Below are positions 41,047 through 49,791 of a stretch of DNA of 64,000 nt, in pieces. Both the position numbers and the translations under genes were made by a program. Source of the stretch: Conchiformibius steedae (lineage in GTDB: Bacteria > Pseudomonadota > Gammaproteobacteria > Burkholderiales > Neisseriaceae); contig NZ_CP059563.1 in assembly GCF_014054725.1 (NCBI RefSeq), forward strand, positions 534,868-598,867, read 5' to 3'. The notes under the pieces were generated by a model that was given only the letters and a program-made list of their open reading frames with translations, ran no database searches and was not told the origin of the DNA. Each line of letters starts with the position of its first letter. The first letter of the stretch is position 1.

Positions 41047-42294
41047 TTATCCTTCAAACTTTTTAAAGACCAGTGTGCCGTTGGTACCGCCAAAACCGAA
41101 AGAGTTGGAAGCAACGGCGCGGACAGTCATTTGTCGGGCTTCGTTGGCACAGTAATCCAAATCGCAGCCGTTTTCCACATCTTGCTCGTGCAGGTTGATG
41201 GTGGGTGGAACGGCTTGATGATGAATCGCCAATACGCTGTAAACGGCTTCCACGCCGCCTGCTGCACCGAGCAGGTGTCCCGTCATGGATTTGGTGGAAC
41301 TGATGGTCAGCTTGCGGGCGTGTTCGCCAAATACCATTTTTAAAGCGTTGGTTTCATTGGCATCGCCTAAAGGGGTGGACGTGCCATGCGCGTTCACATA
41401 ATCAATTTCGTTGGCATTTAAACCCGCGTCGTTGAGGGCGCGTTGCAGGGCGAGGGCAGGACCTTCCACATTGGGCGCGGTAATGTGGTGGGCATCGGAA
41501 CTCATACCGAAACCAACCAATTCGGCGTAAATTTTCGCACCGCGTTTTTTGGCGTGTTCCAGCTCTTCCAGCACGAGAATGCCTGCGCCTTCGCCCATTA
41601 CGAAACCGTCGCGCCCTTTATCCCACGGGCGTGAGGCAGTGGCGGGGTCGTCGTTGCGGGTGGACAGGGCTTTCATGGCGGCAAATCCGCCTACGCCCAA
41701 GGTACAAACTGCGCTTTCTGCGCCACCTGCAATCATCACGTCAGCATCGCCGTATTTAATCATACGCGCCGAATCGCCGATAGAGTGTGCGCCTGTGGTA
41801 CAGGCAGAAACCATGCCGTAGCTGGGACCACGGTAGCCTTTTAAGATGGTAACGTGTCCAGCAATCAGGTTAATCAGTGAACCAGGGATAAAAAACGGGT
41901 TGATTTTGCGCGGACCGCCTTTTTGCAACACATTGGCGGTTTCTTCAATCAGCGGCAAGCCGCCGATGCCCGAACCGATATTGACACCCACACGGTTTTT
42001 ATCCAAATCGGCAACGTCGTCCAAACCTGCATCTGCCACCGCTTGCAAAGCAGCAGCAATGCCGAAATGGATAAATACGTCCATGCGGCGGGCTTCTTTG
42101 GCGGGCAGGTAAGCACCGATGTCAAAATCCTTCACTTCGCCCGCAATTTGGCACGCCAGTTCGGAAGCGTCAAAACGGGTGATGGTGCTGATACCGCTTT
42201 TGCCTGCCAGCAGGTTTTGCCACGCCGAGGCAGGGTCGTTGCCCACTGGCGACACTTGTCCCAAGCCAGTAATCACGACACGTCTTTGATTCAT
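41047..42294 (-). CDS. fabF: 3-oxoacyl-ACP synthase II
   Basis: FabF (415 aa) elongates fatty acyl-ACP by condensation with malonyl-ACP. Active Cys165 lies in [15 protein letters not shown], and the two catalytic His lie in [14 protein letters not shown] and [19 protein letters not shown]. It is 118 bp downstream of acpP on the same strand, the common acpP-fabF arrangement. Normal length. Confidence 0.97.
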   Translation of the reverse strand: MNQRRVVITGLGQVSPVGNDPASAWQNLLAGKSGISTITRFDASELACQIAGEVKDFDIGAYLPAKEARRMDVFIHFGIAAALQAVADAGLDDVADLDKNRVGVNIGSGIGGLPLIEETANVLQKGGPRKINPFFIPGSLINLIAGHVTILKGYRGPSYGMVSACTTGAHSIGDSARMIKYGDADVMIAGGAESAVCTLGVGGFAAMKALSTRNDDPATASRPWDKGRDGFVMGEGAGILVLEELEHAKKRGAKIYAELVGFGMSSDAHHITAPNVEGPALALQRALNDAGLNANEIDYVNAHGTSTPLGDANETNALKMVFGEHARKLTISSTKSMTGHLLGAAGGVEAVYSVLAIHHQAVPPTINLHEQDVENGCDLDYCANEARQMTVRAVASNSFGFGGTNGTLVFKKFEG

Positions 42295-42412
42295 GGGAAT
42301 TCCTTTCTTTGCCGATGGGTTGACAGGCTGGGCTGAACCGTGCGGCGTGTTGTAAAAACAGCCCCCGATTGCGGCGAACCGCCCATCAGAGGCTGGATAG
42401 AAAGCAAGGGGA

Positions 42413-42655
42413 TTAGCCTTGGCGTTCGTTTACATAATCGATGGCTGCCTGAACGGTGGTGATTTTTTCAGCATCTTCATCGGGGATTTCGCAGCCGAAA
42501 GCTTCTTCCAAAGCCATTACCAATTCTACGGTGTCCAAAGAATCTGCGCCCAAATCGTCTTGGAAAGAAGATTCGTTTTTCACTTGGTCTTCAGCCACGC
42601 CCAATTGCTCGGCAACGATTTTTTTCACTTGTTGTTCAACATTGTTTGACATCAT
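42413..42655 (-). CDS. acpP: Acyl carrier protein
   Basis: AcpP (80 aa) carries acyl chains on 4'-phosphopantetheine. The attachment Ser is in [16 protein letters not shown]. The N-terminus [18 protein letters not shown] is typical; two ATG codons stand together, and AAGGA fits the second (42652) better. fabF follows. Confidence 0.97.
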   Translation of the reverse strand: MMSNNVEQQVKKIVAEQLGVAEDQVKNESSFQDDLGADSLDTVELVMALEEAFGCEIPDEDAEKITTVQAAIDYVNERQG

Positions 42656-42750
42656 TTTGTCCTTGATTAAATGCCTTACGGCGGTTGGGGATAAATATTC
42701 GGGCTATTGTACCCGATTGGATTAGATTTTTCTATCTATAATTTGGGCAC

Positions 42751-43020
42751 TCAGGCTTGGGGTACATAGCCTTGAACCGCATCTGCGCCGTCGCCGAAAA
42801 AGTAGTTTTCCATTTGTTGTGCCAAATATTCGCGCGCACGCGGGTCGGCAAGGCTTAAACGGTTTTCGTTAATCAGCATGGTTTGGTGGCGTGTCCACGC
42901 TTCCCACGCTTCTTGCGAAACATTGTCAAAAATGCGCTTGCCCAATTCGTTGGGCAGGGGCTGGAATTTCATTGCGGGTGCTTCTTTACCCAATTTGATG
43001 CAGTGTACGGTGCGGCTCAT
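42751..43020 (-). CDS. yggX: Probable Fe(II)-trafficking protein YggX
   Basis: An 89-residue protein of the YggX family, which protects Fe-S clusters and lowers oxidative damage. The family features are C7 in [31 protein letters not shown] and [17 protein letters not shown]. It is in a minus-strand run with no close neighbour. The ribosome site is weak. Confidence 0.95.
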   Translation of the reverse strand: MSRTVHCIKLGKEAPAMKFQPLPNELGKRIFDNVSQEAWEAWTRHQTMLINENRLSLADPRAREYLAQQMENYFFGDGADAVQGYVPQA

Positions 43021-43089
43021 GATGTGTCTGCCTGATGAAAAAGGGCAATCTTAACAAAGTTCGCGCCTGCTGCAAACCGTTGATGTGCT

Positions 43090-43764
43090 TTAAGGGCGCA
43101 AGCGCAACAAGGCTTCTGCCAACAGGGCATCATCGGGGCGTGTTAATTTGAGGTTGCGGCTGTCGCCTGTGATTAAACGCGGGCGCAAGCCCAAACGTTC
43201 TACGGCAGAAGATTCGTCAGTAATGCCGTCCAAACTGCCGTTTAAAGCGCGTTGCAGCAGCGCAGCAGGAAAAAGCTGCGGCGTTTGCGCCTGCCACAAG
43301 CCATCGCGGGGCAGGGTGGTTTCGGCGCAAGCGTGTGTGTCTTGGCGTTTGAGGGTATCGGCAACGGGTAGGGCGAGCAATGCACCGTGTGGGGCATCGG
43401 CAGCGTCGAGCAGGCGTTCCAGTGCGGCAGCGGGCAGACAGCAACGCGCAGCATCGTGCACCAACACGGGCGTATCGGGCGATACCAAATCGTTTTTCAG
43501 TAAATGATTGAGTCCGTTGCGGACACTTTCGGCGCGGCTGTCGCCCCCTGCGCGGCAAATATGTGCGGGCAAGTTCAGTTCGTCAATAAAGGCATCATCA
43601 GGCGCAACCACCACGGCGATTTGGCTGATGCGCGGATTGGCACGGAAAATATCTACTGTGTGTGCCAAAACGGTTTTTCCAGCTAATACAGTATATTGTT
43701 TGGGGATTTCTGCCCCAAAACGGCTGCCAACACCCGCAGCGGGAATTAACACGGCGGCATTCAC
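43090..43764 (-). CDS. ispD: 2-C-methyl-D-erythritol 4-phosphate cytidylyltransferase
   Basis: IspD (224 aa) activates MEP with CTP in the isoprenoid pathway. The nucleotide loop is VLIPAAGVGSRFGAEIPKQY, and VLVHDAARCCLP is the second signature. It starts with GTG at 43764, which overlaps the dnaQ stop (GTGA) by 4 nt; AAGGA stands 8 nt upstream, only a few bases from the CTTCTG repeat. ispF is 5.5 kb away, so the two are not linked here. Confidence 0.95.
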   Translation of the reverse strand: MNAAVLIPAAGVGSRFGAEIPKQYTVLAGKTVLAHTVDIFRANPRISQIAVVVAPDDAFIDELNLPAHICRAGGDSRAESVRNGLNHLLKNDLVSPDTPVLVHDAARCCLPAAALERLLDAADAPHGALLALPVADTLKRQDTHACAETTLPRDGLWQAQTPQLFPAALLQRALNGSLDGITDESSAVERLGLRPRLITGDSRNLKLTRPDDALLAEALLRLRP

Positions 43765-44552
43765 GGTGTATCCTTTTTGGCTTCTGCTTCTGCTTCTGCT
43801 TCTGCTTCTGCTTCTGCTTCTGCTTCTGCGGCGGTAAGGTCGCGGCGGTACAGGCAGTTTTCGCCTAATGCGTCCAAATAACTTTCATGTTCAGCGCATT
43901 CTTCGGCACTGGCACGGCGCACTTTTAATTGGCTGGGGCGCGGCGATGCGGAAATGCTGTGATTTTCCGTGTGGGAAACAGCAGTTTCACCATCATCTTC
44001 GCCTGCCATCAGGCTGAATTGCCCGCGTGTCATGGCAAGATACACGCCGCCGAGCAGTTCGCAGTCAATTAACGCGCCATGCAAAACACGGCGGCTGCGG
44101 TCCACGCCCAAGCGGTTGCACAATGCGTCCAAGCTGGCTTTTTGCCCCGGATATTTTTCCCGCGCCATTGCCAGCGTGTCGGTAATGGCGCACACGGTTT
44201 GCACTTCGGGCAGGTTGACACGGGCAAATTCGGCGTTTAAAAAGCCTACGTCAAATTTGGCATTGTGGATAATCAGTTCCGAACCTTGAATAAAATCAAA
44301 GATTTCTTGCGCAACTTGTGCGAATACGGGCTTGCCGTCTAGTTTTTCCAAGGTAATGCCGTGTACCGCTGCGGCTTCTTCGGGAATATCGCGCTCGGGG
44401 TGGACATACAGGTGCAGACTGTTGCCTGTGAATTGGCGGTTAATCATTTCCAAACCGGCAAATTCAATCAGGCGGTCGGGGTGAACGGGGTCGTTGGCGT
44501 TCAACCCTGTGGTTTCGGTATCGAGAATAATTTGGCGGACGTGTTCCTGCAT
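43761..44552 (-). CDS. dnaQ: DNA polymerase III epsilon (proofreading exonuclease) subunit
   Basis: DnaQ (263 aa) is the 3'-5' exonuclease of replication. Exo motifs: LDTETTGLN (I), HNAKFDVGFLNAEF (II) and HGALIDCELLGG (III, with the DEDDh His about 5 before D). The C-terminal part, which in E. coli binds the polymerase subunit, ends here in a run of Glu-Ala pairs (residues about 240-258) coded by the CTTCTG hexanucleotide tract, then KKDTP. The stop overlaps ispD by 4 nt. The 70-residue gene upstream is separated by a hairpin. Confidence 0.96.
   Translation of the reverse strand: MQEHVRQIILDTETTGLNANDPVHPDRLIEFAGLEMINRQFTGNSLHLYVHPERDIPEEAAAVHGITLEKLDGKPVFAQVAQEIFDFIQGSELIIHNAKFDVGFLNAEFARVNLPEVQTVCAITDTLAMAREKYPGQKASLDALCNRLGVDRSRRVLHGALIDCELLGGVYLAMTRGQFSLMAGEDDGETAVSHTENHSISASPRPSQLKVRRASAEECAEHESYLDALGENCLYRRDLTAAEAEAEAEAEAEAEAEAKKDTP
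43781..43828. repeat. Hexanucleotide tandem repeat (CTTCTG)8 in dnaQ
   Basis: Eight perfect CTTCTG units (plus strand) lie within the dnaQ reading frame and code for alternating Ala and Glu. A 6-bp unit keeps the frame, so copy number would change tail length, not expression of DnaQ. Confidence 0.95.
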
Positions 44553-44572
44553 GGCACTCTTTCACAACAAAC

Positions 44573-44601
44573 GCGGCTGCCTGAATGGTTCAGACAGCCG
44601 C
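44573..44601 (-). terminator. Inverted repeat with divergent DUS arms
   Basis: GCGGCTGCCTGAA faces TTCAGACAGCCGC with a short loop; one mismatch. The left arm reads GGCTGCCTGAA and the right arm GGCTGTCTGAA (as reverse complement), so two DUS-like versions pair. It lies after the small gene at 44610 on the minus strand. Confidence 0.55.
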
Positions 44602-44609
44602 TGTGGTTT

Positions 44610-44822
44610 TTAACGGTAAGGATTTTCTATACCTGCCATCAAATCTGCCAAAAAATCACGCACTTGCTGTTCGGCGCAACCCATCAGCAGCGCATCTTCA
44701 AAGGCATCTTGAGCGGCTTGATACAGCTCAGTCATGTTTTCGCGCATCACCTTGATTTTTTCGGTGCAGGCAACGGTTTGACCGTCTTCACCGTGCCAAC
44801 GCGGCAATTCAGGCATCGGCAT
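44610..44822 (-). CDS. Small conserved beta-proteobacterial protein
   Basis: A 70-residue soluble protein. Residues 18-58 hold VACTEKIKVMRENMTELYQAAQDAFEDALLMGC (given here as two segments joined in the gene: VACTEKIKVMRENMTEL, then YQAAQDAFEDALLMGC), a pattern I associate with short conserved proteins of beta-proteobacteria with no assigned role. One Cys lies in each helix. It ends with NPYR. It sits between the NlpC/P60 gene and dnaQ on the same strand. Confidence 0.75.
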   Translation of the reverse strand: MPMPELPRWHGEDGQTVACTEKIKVMRENMTELYQAAQDAFEDALLMGCAEQQVRDFLADLMAGIENPYR

Positions 44823-44831
44823 GGCGCAACC

Positions 44832-45545
44832 TTAATTTTTCACACGGCGGGCGGTGGCGTAACGCGCACTCCAATATTTGCTGCCCAAGTTGGTGATTTC
44901 AATGCGTTTGCCTGTGCGCGGTGAGTGGATAAAGCGATTATTGCCCACATACATGCCCACATGGGAAATGCGTCGTCCCGAAGTACGGAAAAACACCATA
45001 TCGCCCGGTTGCAAGTTGGCGCGGCTGACGTGCGTGCCGACTTGCGCCTGTTGTGCGGAAGTGCGCGGCAGGTTTACTGCAAACGCCTTGCGGAAAATAT
45101 GCTGCATAAAACCGCTACAGTCAAAACCCGTGCTCGGGCTGGTACCACCAAAACGGTATGCCACGCCCAACAAGCCCATGGCATTGGACAACAGTGCATC
45201 GGCATCGCTGCGTCCGCCGCTTGATTGCCGCACAGTTTGCTGTTTGCTGGCAACGTCGTGTTTAGCGGTTGCTTGCTGTACCGAGCGGTTTAAGCGCAAT
45301 GTAGAAGACGCTTTATCAGACGGTTTGCTTTGCGGTGCAGCAGAGCGTGAATCGGCAGATTTTGAACGAATCAGCGCATCCAAATTGTCTTGAGGGGTAT
45401 TTTGCTGCGGCTGTTGGCGCTGACGCAGCAACTGCTCCAAATGGTCGTCGGGGTTGGCATGGCTCACTGCCGCCCCACCCAAACTCAATAAAACAAACAA
45501 CATGGGAATCCATGTATTTGTTTTAGATTTTAATAGGTTATTCAT
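44832..45545 (-). CDS. NlpC/P60 family cell-wall endopeptidase
   Basis: A 237-residue secreted protein (start at 45545; in-frame ATG codons at 45551 and 45569 are alternatives). Signal peptide WIPMLFVLLSLGGAAVSHA. After a Gln-rich and Ser-rich region (to about 120) the NlpC/P60 domain has Cys in GFDCSGFMQH, His in SHVGMYVGNNRFIHS and the usual GDMVFF before it. Such enzymes cleave peptide links in peptidoglycan (D-gamma-Glu-mDAP type). It is a probable autolysin or division or remodelling enzyme. The small gene at 44610 lies 9 bp downstream. Confidence 0.9.
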   Translation of the reverse strand: MNNLLKSKTNTWIPMLFVLLSLGGAAVSHANPDDHLEQLLRQRQQPQQNTPQDNLDALIRSKSADSRSAAPQSKPSDKASSTLRLNRSVQQATAKHDVASKQQTVRQSSGGRSDADALLSNAMGLLGVAYRFGGTSPSTGFDCSGFMQHIFRKAFAVNLPRTSAQQAQVGTHVSRANLQPGDMVFFRTSGRRISHVGMYVGNNRFIHSPRTGKRIEITNLGSKYWSARYATARRVKN

Positions 45546-45782
45546 AAGCATAATCGGACAGGGCAACATACGGAACCCCGTTTTTGCCCTGTTTGCCCGA
45601 ATGTAAAAACAATCATAGTAAGCGATTATAGCCCAAATCTGTTATTACATAGCGTTAGATTCTGTAAACGCTGTTTAACATGGCGATAGTCAGCGCAGTT
45701 TTGCGCCCGTGTGCAAAATCTGTAAAAATACCGTCCCGATTGTTTTTTGCCCCATAATGCCGCAAGGTATCAAGGAATTATT

Positions 45783-46367
45783 ATGCTGCTTTTTATTGAT
45801 AACTACGACAGCTTTACCTACAACATTGTCCAATACCTTGCCCAATTGGGTCAGGAAGTGAAAGTGTTGCGTAATGACGACATTGATTTGGACGGAATTG
45901 CGAATTTACGCCCGAATTACTTGCTAATTGGTCCGGGACCGTGTTCGCCCAAAGAAGCGGGGATTTCGGTGGCGGCGATGCGCCGTTTTGCGGGTGAAAT
46001 TCCGATTTTGGGCGTGTGCTTGGGGCATCAGACCATAGGCGAGGCCTTTGGAGGAAAAGTGGTGCGTGCCAAAACGCTGATGCACGGTAAAACTTCGCCC
46101 GTGTTTCATCATGGAACGGGGGTATTTCGCGATTTGCCCAATCCTGTGGTGTGTACGCGCTATCACAGCTTGGTGATTGAGCGCGAATCCTTGCCCGATT
46201 GTTTGGAAATCACGGCGTGGACGGAAGACGGGGAAATTATGGGTGTGCGCCACCGTGATTATGCGGTGGAAGGGGTGCAGTTTCACCCCGAAGGGCTGCT
46301 GACGGAACACGGGCATGAAATGTTGCAGAATTTTTTAACGGAATTTCAAGATTATCCGCGTAAATAA
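45783..46367 (+). CDS. trpG: Anthranilate/aminodeoxychorismate synthase glutamine amidotransferase subunit
   Basis: A 194-residue class I glutaminase domain ([19 protein letters not shown]) with the oxyanion loop [14 protein letters not shown], nucleophile Cys in [13 protein letters not shown] and His-Glu in [13 protein letters not shown]. TrpG and PabA cannot be told apart with certainty from the sequence alone; trpE is not in the window. AAGGA precedes ATG 45783. The 237-bp gap upstream is AT-rich with no site I can define. A terminator follows. Confidence 0.9.
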   Translation: MLLFIDNYDSFTYNIVQYLAQLGQEVKVLRNDDIDLDGIANLRPNYLLIGPGPCSPKEAGISVAAMRRFAGEIPILGVCLGHQTIGEAFGGKVVRAKTLMHGKTSPVFHHGTGVFRDLPNPVVCTRYHSLVIERESLPDCLEITAWTEDGEIMGVRHRDYAVEGVQFHPEGLLTEHGHEMLQNFLTEFQDYPRK

Positions 46368-46371
46368 TCAC

Positions 46372-46399
46372 AAGGCTGTCCATTTCGGACAGCCTTTTT
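46372..46399. terminator. Terminator of trpG with DUS-like stem
   Basis: A 10-bp perfect stem, AAGGCTGTCC (46372-46381) with GGACAGCCTT (46387-46396), has a 5-nt loop and a T-run. The stem is a diverged DUS core. The nuclease gene ending at 46402 converges from the right, so it may serve both. Confidence 0.75.
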
Positions 46400-46401
46400 G
46401 T

Positions 46402-46965
46402 TTATTCGGGCTGTTTGCCTGCGCGTTTTTCTTTGCGGTAATCCCACGGGGCAAGGGGGCTGCGCTCACGCCACAAGCCTTTGCGTTGTTTTTTGGCTTC
46501 TGCTTGTGCGCTTTCGTAGCGGGCAAAGTCGTCTTTGGGCTGATTGCGCTTGGCAATGGATTGGTAATGCCAAGCGTGTCCGTTTTGAATTTGGGCAAAA
46601 TTGACGTCTTCGCCGTTGATGCGCAGGCGGGCGACTTGGCGTTGGTATTGGTCGGTGTCAATCACTTCTACCTGAACTTTTTTGCCTTCCACCATTTGTT
46701 TTAAGGCGGCTTGGCTGGCTTTGCCGTGGCTTTGGCTGCTTTCGGGGGCATCGATAAACGCCATGCGGATGCGCTGTTTTTGTCCGTTGTGGTCGGTAAT
46801 GCGGACGGTATCGCCATCGGTAACGGCGGTTACGGTGCCGCTGTAGTTTTTGCTGTTACTCGGACCTTGCGAAATGCCGAAGATTGCCAGCACGGCTGCA
46901 CTAATCAGGGCAGCGGCGCTTTGATACAGTTTCTTTTTTTGACGGGCGGTGAGCTTGAGTAGCAT
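46402..46965 (-). CDS. SNase-type thermonuclease with N-terminal membrane helix
   Basis: A 187-residue protein with an N-terminal helix (AAALISAAVLAIFGI) after a basic start, so it is probably membrane-tethered in the periplasm. The SNase domain reads VTAVTDGDTVRI, then RMAFIDAPESSQSHG, VEVIDTDQYQRQVARL and GHAWHYQSIAKRNQ, with the Arg, Glu and Asp of staphylococcal nuclease positions. It is 3 bp downstream of a paralogue (46969) on the same strand. It may degrade extracellular or incoming DNA; this is inferred from location. Confidence 0.92.
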   Translation of the reverse strand: MLLKLTARQKKKLYQSAAALISAAVLAIFGISQGPSNSKNYSGTVTAVTDGDTVRITDHNGQKQRIRMAFIDAPESSQSHGKASQAALKQMVEGKKVQVEVIDTDQYQRQVARLRINGEDVNFAQIQNGHAWHYQSIAKRNQPKDDFARYESAQAEAKKQRKGLWRERSPLAPWDYRKEKRAGKQPE

Positions 46966-46968
46966 GGT

Positions 46969-47550
46969 TTAGTGTTCCAACTGGTGTTTTTGACGTTTGT
47001 TTTTGCGGTAATCCCACGGAGCAAGGGGGCGCGGGTGTTGCCACAAGCCGATGTGTTGACGGCGGGCGTGCTGTTCGGCGGCGGCGTAGCGGGCAAAGTC
47101 GTCTTTGGCTTGGTTGCGTTTGGCGATGGATTGGTAATGCCAAGCGTGTCCGTGTTGGATTTGCAGGTAATTGATGTCGCGTTTGCCGCTGCTTAGGCGG
47201 GCAACTTGGCGGCGGTAGCGGTCAATGTCCACAATTTCCACGTCCACTTCGCGCCCCTGCACCAGTTTGGCAAGGGCTTCGCGGCTTTCTGCACCATGCG
47301 TTTGCGTGGTTTCGGGGGCATCGATAAATGCGAGACGGATTTTATGGCTGCGCCCTTGGTTGTCGCTAACGCGGACGGTGTCGCCATCGGAAACGGCGGT
47401 AACGGTGGCGCGGTAATGTGTGCCTTTATCGGCAGCGGGGGTGCGGATGTTGGGTGTGGTATCGGGGGCGGCAGGCGGCAGATGTACGGGCGCACACGCG
47501 CCAGCCAGCAGCACGGCGGCAAACAGGGTGTAAAGTTTACGGTAAAACAT
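46969..47550 (-). CDS. SNase-type thermonuclease lipoprotein
   Basis: A 193-residue lipoprotein (lipobox AGAC, Cys about 19, linker PPAAPDTTP) with an SNase domain closely like its neighbour: VTAVSDGDTVRVSD, LAFIDAPETTQTHG, VEIVDIDRYRRQVARL and GHAWHYQSIAKRNQAKDDFARY. The last segments of both proteins also match (LAPWDYRK), so this is a tandem duplication with two different anchors: this one lipid, the other a transmembrane helix. A short stem follows upstream of it. Confidence 0.92.
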   Translation of the reverse strand: MFYRKLYTLFAAVLLAGACAPVHLPPAAPDTTPNIRTPAADKGTHYRATVTAVSDGDTVRVSDNQGRSHKIRLAFIDAPETTQTHGAESREALAKLVQGREVDVEIVDIDRYRRQVARLSSGKRDINYLQIQHGHAWHYQSIAKRNQAKDDFARYAAAEQHARRQHIGLWQHPRPLAPWDYRKNKRQKHQLEH

Positions 47551-47574
47551 GGATTAGGCGTAAAAATATGCACG

Positions 47575-47596
47575 GACTGCCTGTGTGCAGGCAGTC
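47575..47596 (-). terminator. Hairpin between nuclease and solute-binding genes
   Basis: A 9-bp perfect stem, GACTGCCTG (47575-47583) with CAGGCAGTC (47588-47596), has a TGTG loop. The core GACTGCCTG and GGCAGTCTG resemble DUS-like motifs. No strong T-run follows, so termination is uncertain. Confidence 0.4.
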
Positions 47597-47606
47597 TGCA
47601 GCGGCA

Positions 47607-48449
47607 TTAGTGGGGAGCGGACGAATGTGATGATGCCGAAGCGTTCACGCTGTGGGCGGAATGCAGCCATTTATTGATGATTTTCTGATACATGCCGTTG
47701 GCACGCAGGGTGTTTAAGCCATCATTGATTTTGCCGCGCAGCGGGGCGCCGCGTTGTTCCAAGGCAAAAGCAAATTGGATTTGTCCTGATTTTTCATCGG
47801 GGATAAACACAAAATCGGGGTTTTGCTGCAAATAGGGTTTGAGCGCGGCTTCCGTGCCGTACACGGCGGCGGCATTATCCTGTTTGACTTCTTTCAGACC
47901 CAAATACAGGGTGGCGGTGGGCAGGATTTTGTCGGTGATGTTGGTGCTGCGAAGCTGTTTTTCTACCGTACCGCCGCTGGTTACCGCCAATACCTTGCCT
48001 TGCAACTCATTTACATTACTGATTTTTTTGGAAGAAGGCAGTAAAAAGCCGTAGCCCGATTCCAAATAGGGCTGGCTGAAAATAAAGGTATTTTGGTGTT
48101 CGGGGGTAATCTGAATACCGGTGGCAATATCGGCATGACCGCTTTGCAGGATGTCGAGCATGCCGCTTAAATTATGCGGCATCACTTGCAGCTTAAAGCC
48201 TTCTGCCTGCGCCACTGCCTGCAGCAGTTCCACATCCAAACCGCTCATGCTGCCGTCGGAATTGCGGATGGAAAACGGCGGGTGGGACGATTGGGTAATC
48301 ACCACATAAGTGGGTTTTTCTTCGCCGCTGTCGCCGGCGGCAGCAGCGGGCGCGGACGGGGTGGCGGGGGCTTCGTTACCGCAGGCGGCAGTCAGCCACA
48401 CGGCTGCTGCCAAAGCGCAGGTGTGTAAGTAACGGCGGATAGAAAACAT
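47607..48449 (-). CDS. Amino-acid ABC transporter solute-binding lipoprotein
   Basis: A 280-residue lipoprotein of the SBP_bac_3 (polar amino acid) family. The start at 48449 is preceded by GGAG; upstream in-frame codons are not conserved. Lipobox TAAC, then an Ala/Pro linker, and the domain from about residue 45: YVVITQSSHPPFSIRNSDG, GLDVELLQAVAQAEGFKL, ADIATGIQITPEHQNTFIFSQPYL and a C-terminal GKINDGLNTLRANGMYQKII. A His/Ser tail ends it. No permease or ATPase is beside it, so it may use one encoded elsewhere. Confidence 0.92.
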   Translation of the reverse strand: MFSIRRYLHTCALAAAVWLTAACGNEAPATPSAPAAAAGDSGEEKPTYVVITQSSHPPFSIRNSDGSMSGLDVELLQAVAQAEGFKLQVMPHNLSGMLDILQSGHADIATGIQITPEHQNTFIFSQPYLESGYGFLLPSSKKISNVNELQGKVLAVTSGGTVEKQLRSTNITDKILPTATLYLGLKEVKQDNAAAVYGTEAALKPYLQQNPDFVFIPDEKSGQIQFAFALEQRGAPLRGKINDGLNTLRANGMYQKIINKWLHSAHSVNASASSHSSAPH

Positions 48450-48609
48450 TGGGTTCTCCACAAATAAGCACCCGTATCATCAGGCAAAACGGCTGCCGAA
48501 TACGGGTAAGTAAAAAATAGTTAAAACGGCTGTTTGCTGTGGCGGGCAGGATTGGGGCAATCCGAAATCATAACACGTTTTCAAGTGCTTTGATTTGCCC
48601 GCTGTATTT

Positions 48610-49275
48610 TTAGGGCTGTGCCGTGAGCATTTTTACGCCGTCTTTGCCTGCCAGCAGCAGTACATCGGCGGGGCGGTGGGCGAACAAGCCGTTTTCCACC
48701 ACGCCCAAAATGCTGTTTAAACGGGTTTCCATTGCCATGGGTTGGCTGAAATCCAAACCGTGTACATCGACAATTTCATTGCCGTTTAAGGTTTTAACAC
48801 CAATACGCAGTTCGGGTCGTCCGCCCAGTTTTACCAGTTCGCGCGACACCATGGAACGTGCCATCGGTACGACTTCCACAGGCAGCGGAAACTTGCCCAA
48901 ACGGGAAACGTATTTGCTTTCATCGGCAATGCAGATGAATTTTTGTGCCAGGTTTGCCACGATTTTTTCGCTTAAATGTGCGCCTCCGCCGCCTTTTATC
49001 ATTTGCAGTAAATGGTTGATTTCGTCTGCGCCGTCAATATACACGGGCAGGGACGAAACTTCGTTTGGGTGGATTTCGGGGATGCCGTATTGCGCCATCA
49101 ATTCGGAACTTTGCCGTGAGGTGGACACTGCGCCTTTAACGGTTTTGCCGCTTTCGCCCAGTGCGCGGATAAAGTGATTGACGGTGCTGCCCGTGCCGAT
49201 GCCGATGTATTCGTTGTCGGGGACAAATTCTACTGCTTTAATGGCGGCTTGGCGTTTTAATTCGTCTTGGGTCAT
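48610..49275 (-). CDS. rpiA: Ribose-5-phosphate isomerase A
   Basis: RpiA (221 aa) interconverts ribose-5-phosphate and ribulose-5-phosphate. The nucleotide loop GIGTGSTVNHFI and the central VYIDGADEINHLLQMIKGGGG are intact; the Asp and Lys of the active site lie in GADEI and KGGGGA. It lies 21 bp downstream of ispF and is probably the last gene of the SDR-ispF-rpiA unit. Confidence 0.97.
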   Translation of the reverse strand: MTQDELKRQAAIKAVEFVPDNEYIGIGTGSTVNHFIRALGESGKTVKGAVSTSRQSSELMAQYGIPEIHPNEVSSLPVYIDGADEINHLLQMIKGGGGAHLSEKIVANLAQKFICIADESKYVSRLGKFPLPVEVVPMARSMVSRELVKLGGRPELRIGVKTLNGNEIVDVHGLDFSQPMAMETRLNSILGVVENGLFAHRPADVLLLAGKDGVKMLTAQP

Positions 49276-49296
49276 GGTTTGCTTTCAATAAGATAA

Positions 49297-49776
49297 TCAA
49301 ATGGCTTGCAACAGTACCACGGCTTGCGCTTCCATGCCTTCCATGCGTCCTAAATAACCGAGTTGTTCATTGGTTTTGCCTTTGATGTTGATGCAGTTTT
49401 CGGGCAAATCCAAATCGGCGGCGAGGTTAGCGCGCATGGCGGGAATGTGCGGTTTGAGTTTGGGCTGTTGGGCGATAATGGTGCTGTCCACATTGACAAT
49501 GCGCCAGCCTGCTTGACGCACGGCGGCATAGGCGCGGCGCAGCAGTTCGCGGCTGTCGGCGTCTTTAAACTCGGCGGCGGTGTCGGGAAAATGTGTGCCG
49601 ATGTCGCCCAACGCCGCTGCACCGAGCAGGGCATCAGTGATGGCGTGCAGCAAAATATCGGCATCCGAATGTCCGAGCAGACCTTTGTCAAACGGAATGG
49701 TTACGCCGCCGAGAATCAAGGGGCGGTTGGGAACGAGCTGGTGTACGTCATAGCCCTGACCGATGCGGAAAGTCAT
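49297..49776 (-). CDS. ispF: 2-C-methyl-D-erythritol 2,4-cyclodiphosphate synthase
   Basis: IspF (159 aa) forms the cyclic diphosphate in the MEP pathway, using zinc. Zn ligands are Asp8 and His10 in GYDVHQL and His42 in [32 protein letters not shown] and [12 protein letters not shown] complete the trimer motifs. It sits between the SDR gene and rpiA. ispD is not linked. Confidence 0.97.
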   Translation of the reverse strand: MTFRIGQGYDVHQLVPNRPLILGGVTIPFDKGLLGHSDADILLHAITDALLGAAALGDIGTHFPDTAAEFKDADSRELLRRAYAAVRQAGWRIVNVDSTIIAQQPKLKPHIPAMRANLAADLDLPENCINIKGKTNEQLGYLGRMEGMEAQAVVLLQAI

Positions 49777-49791
49777 GTTTTTTCCTTATTT

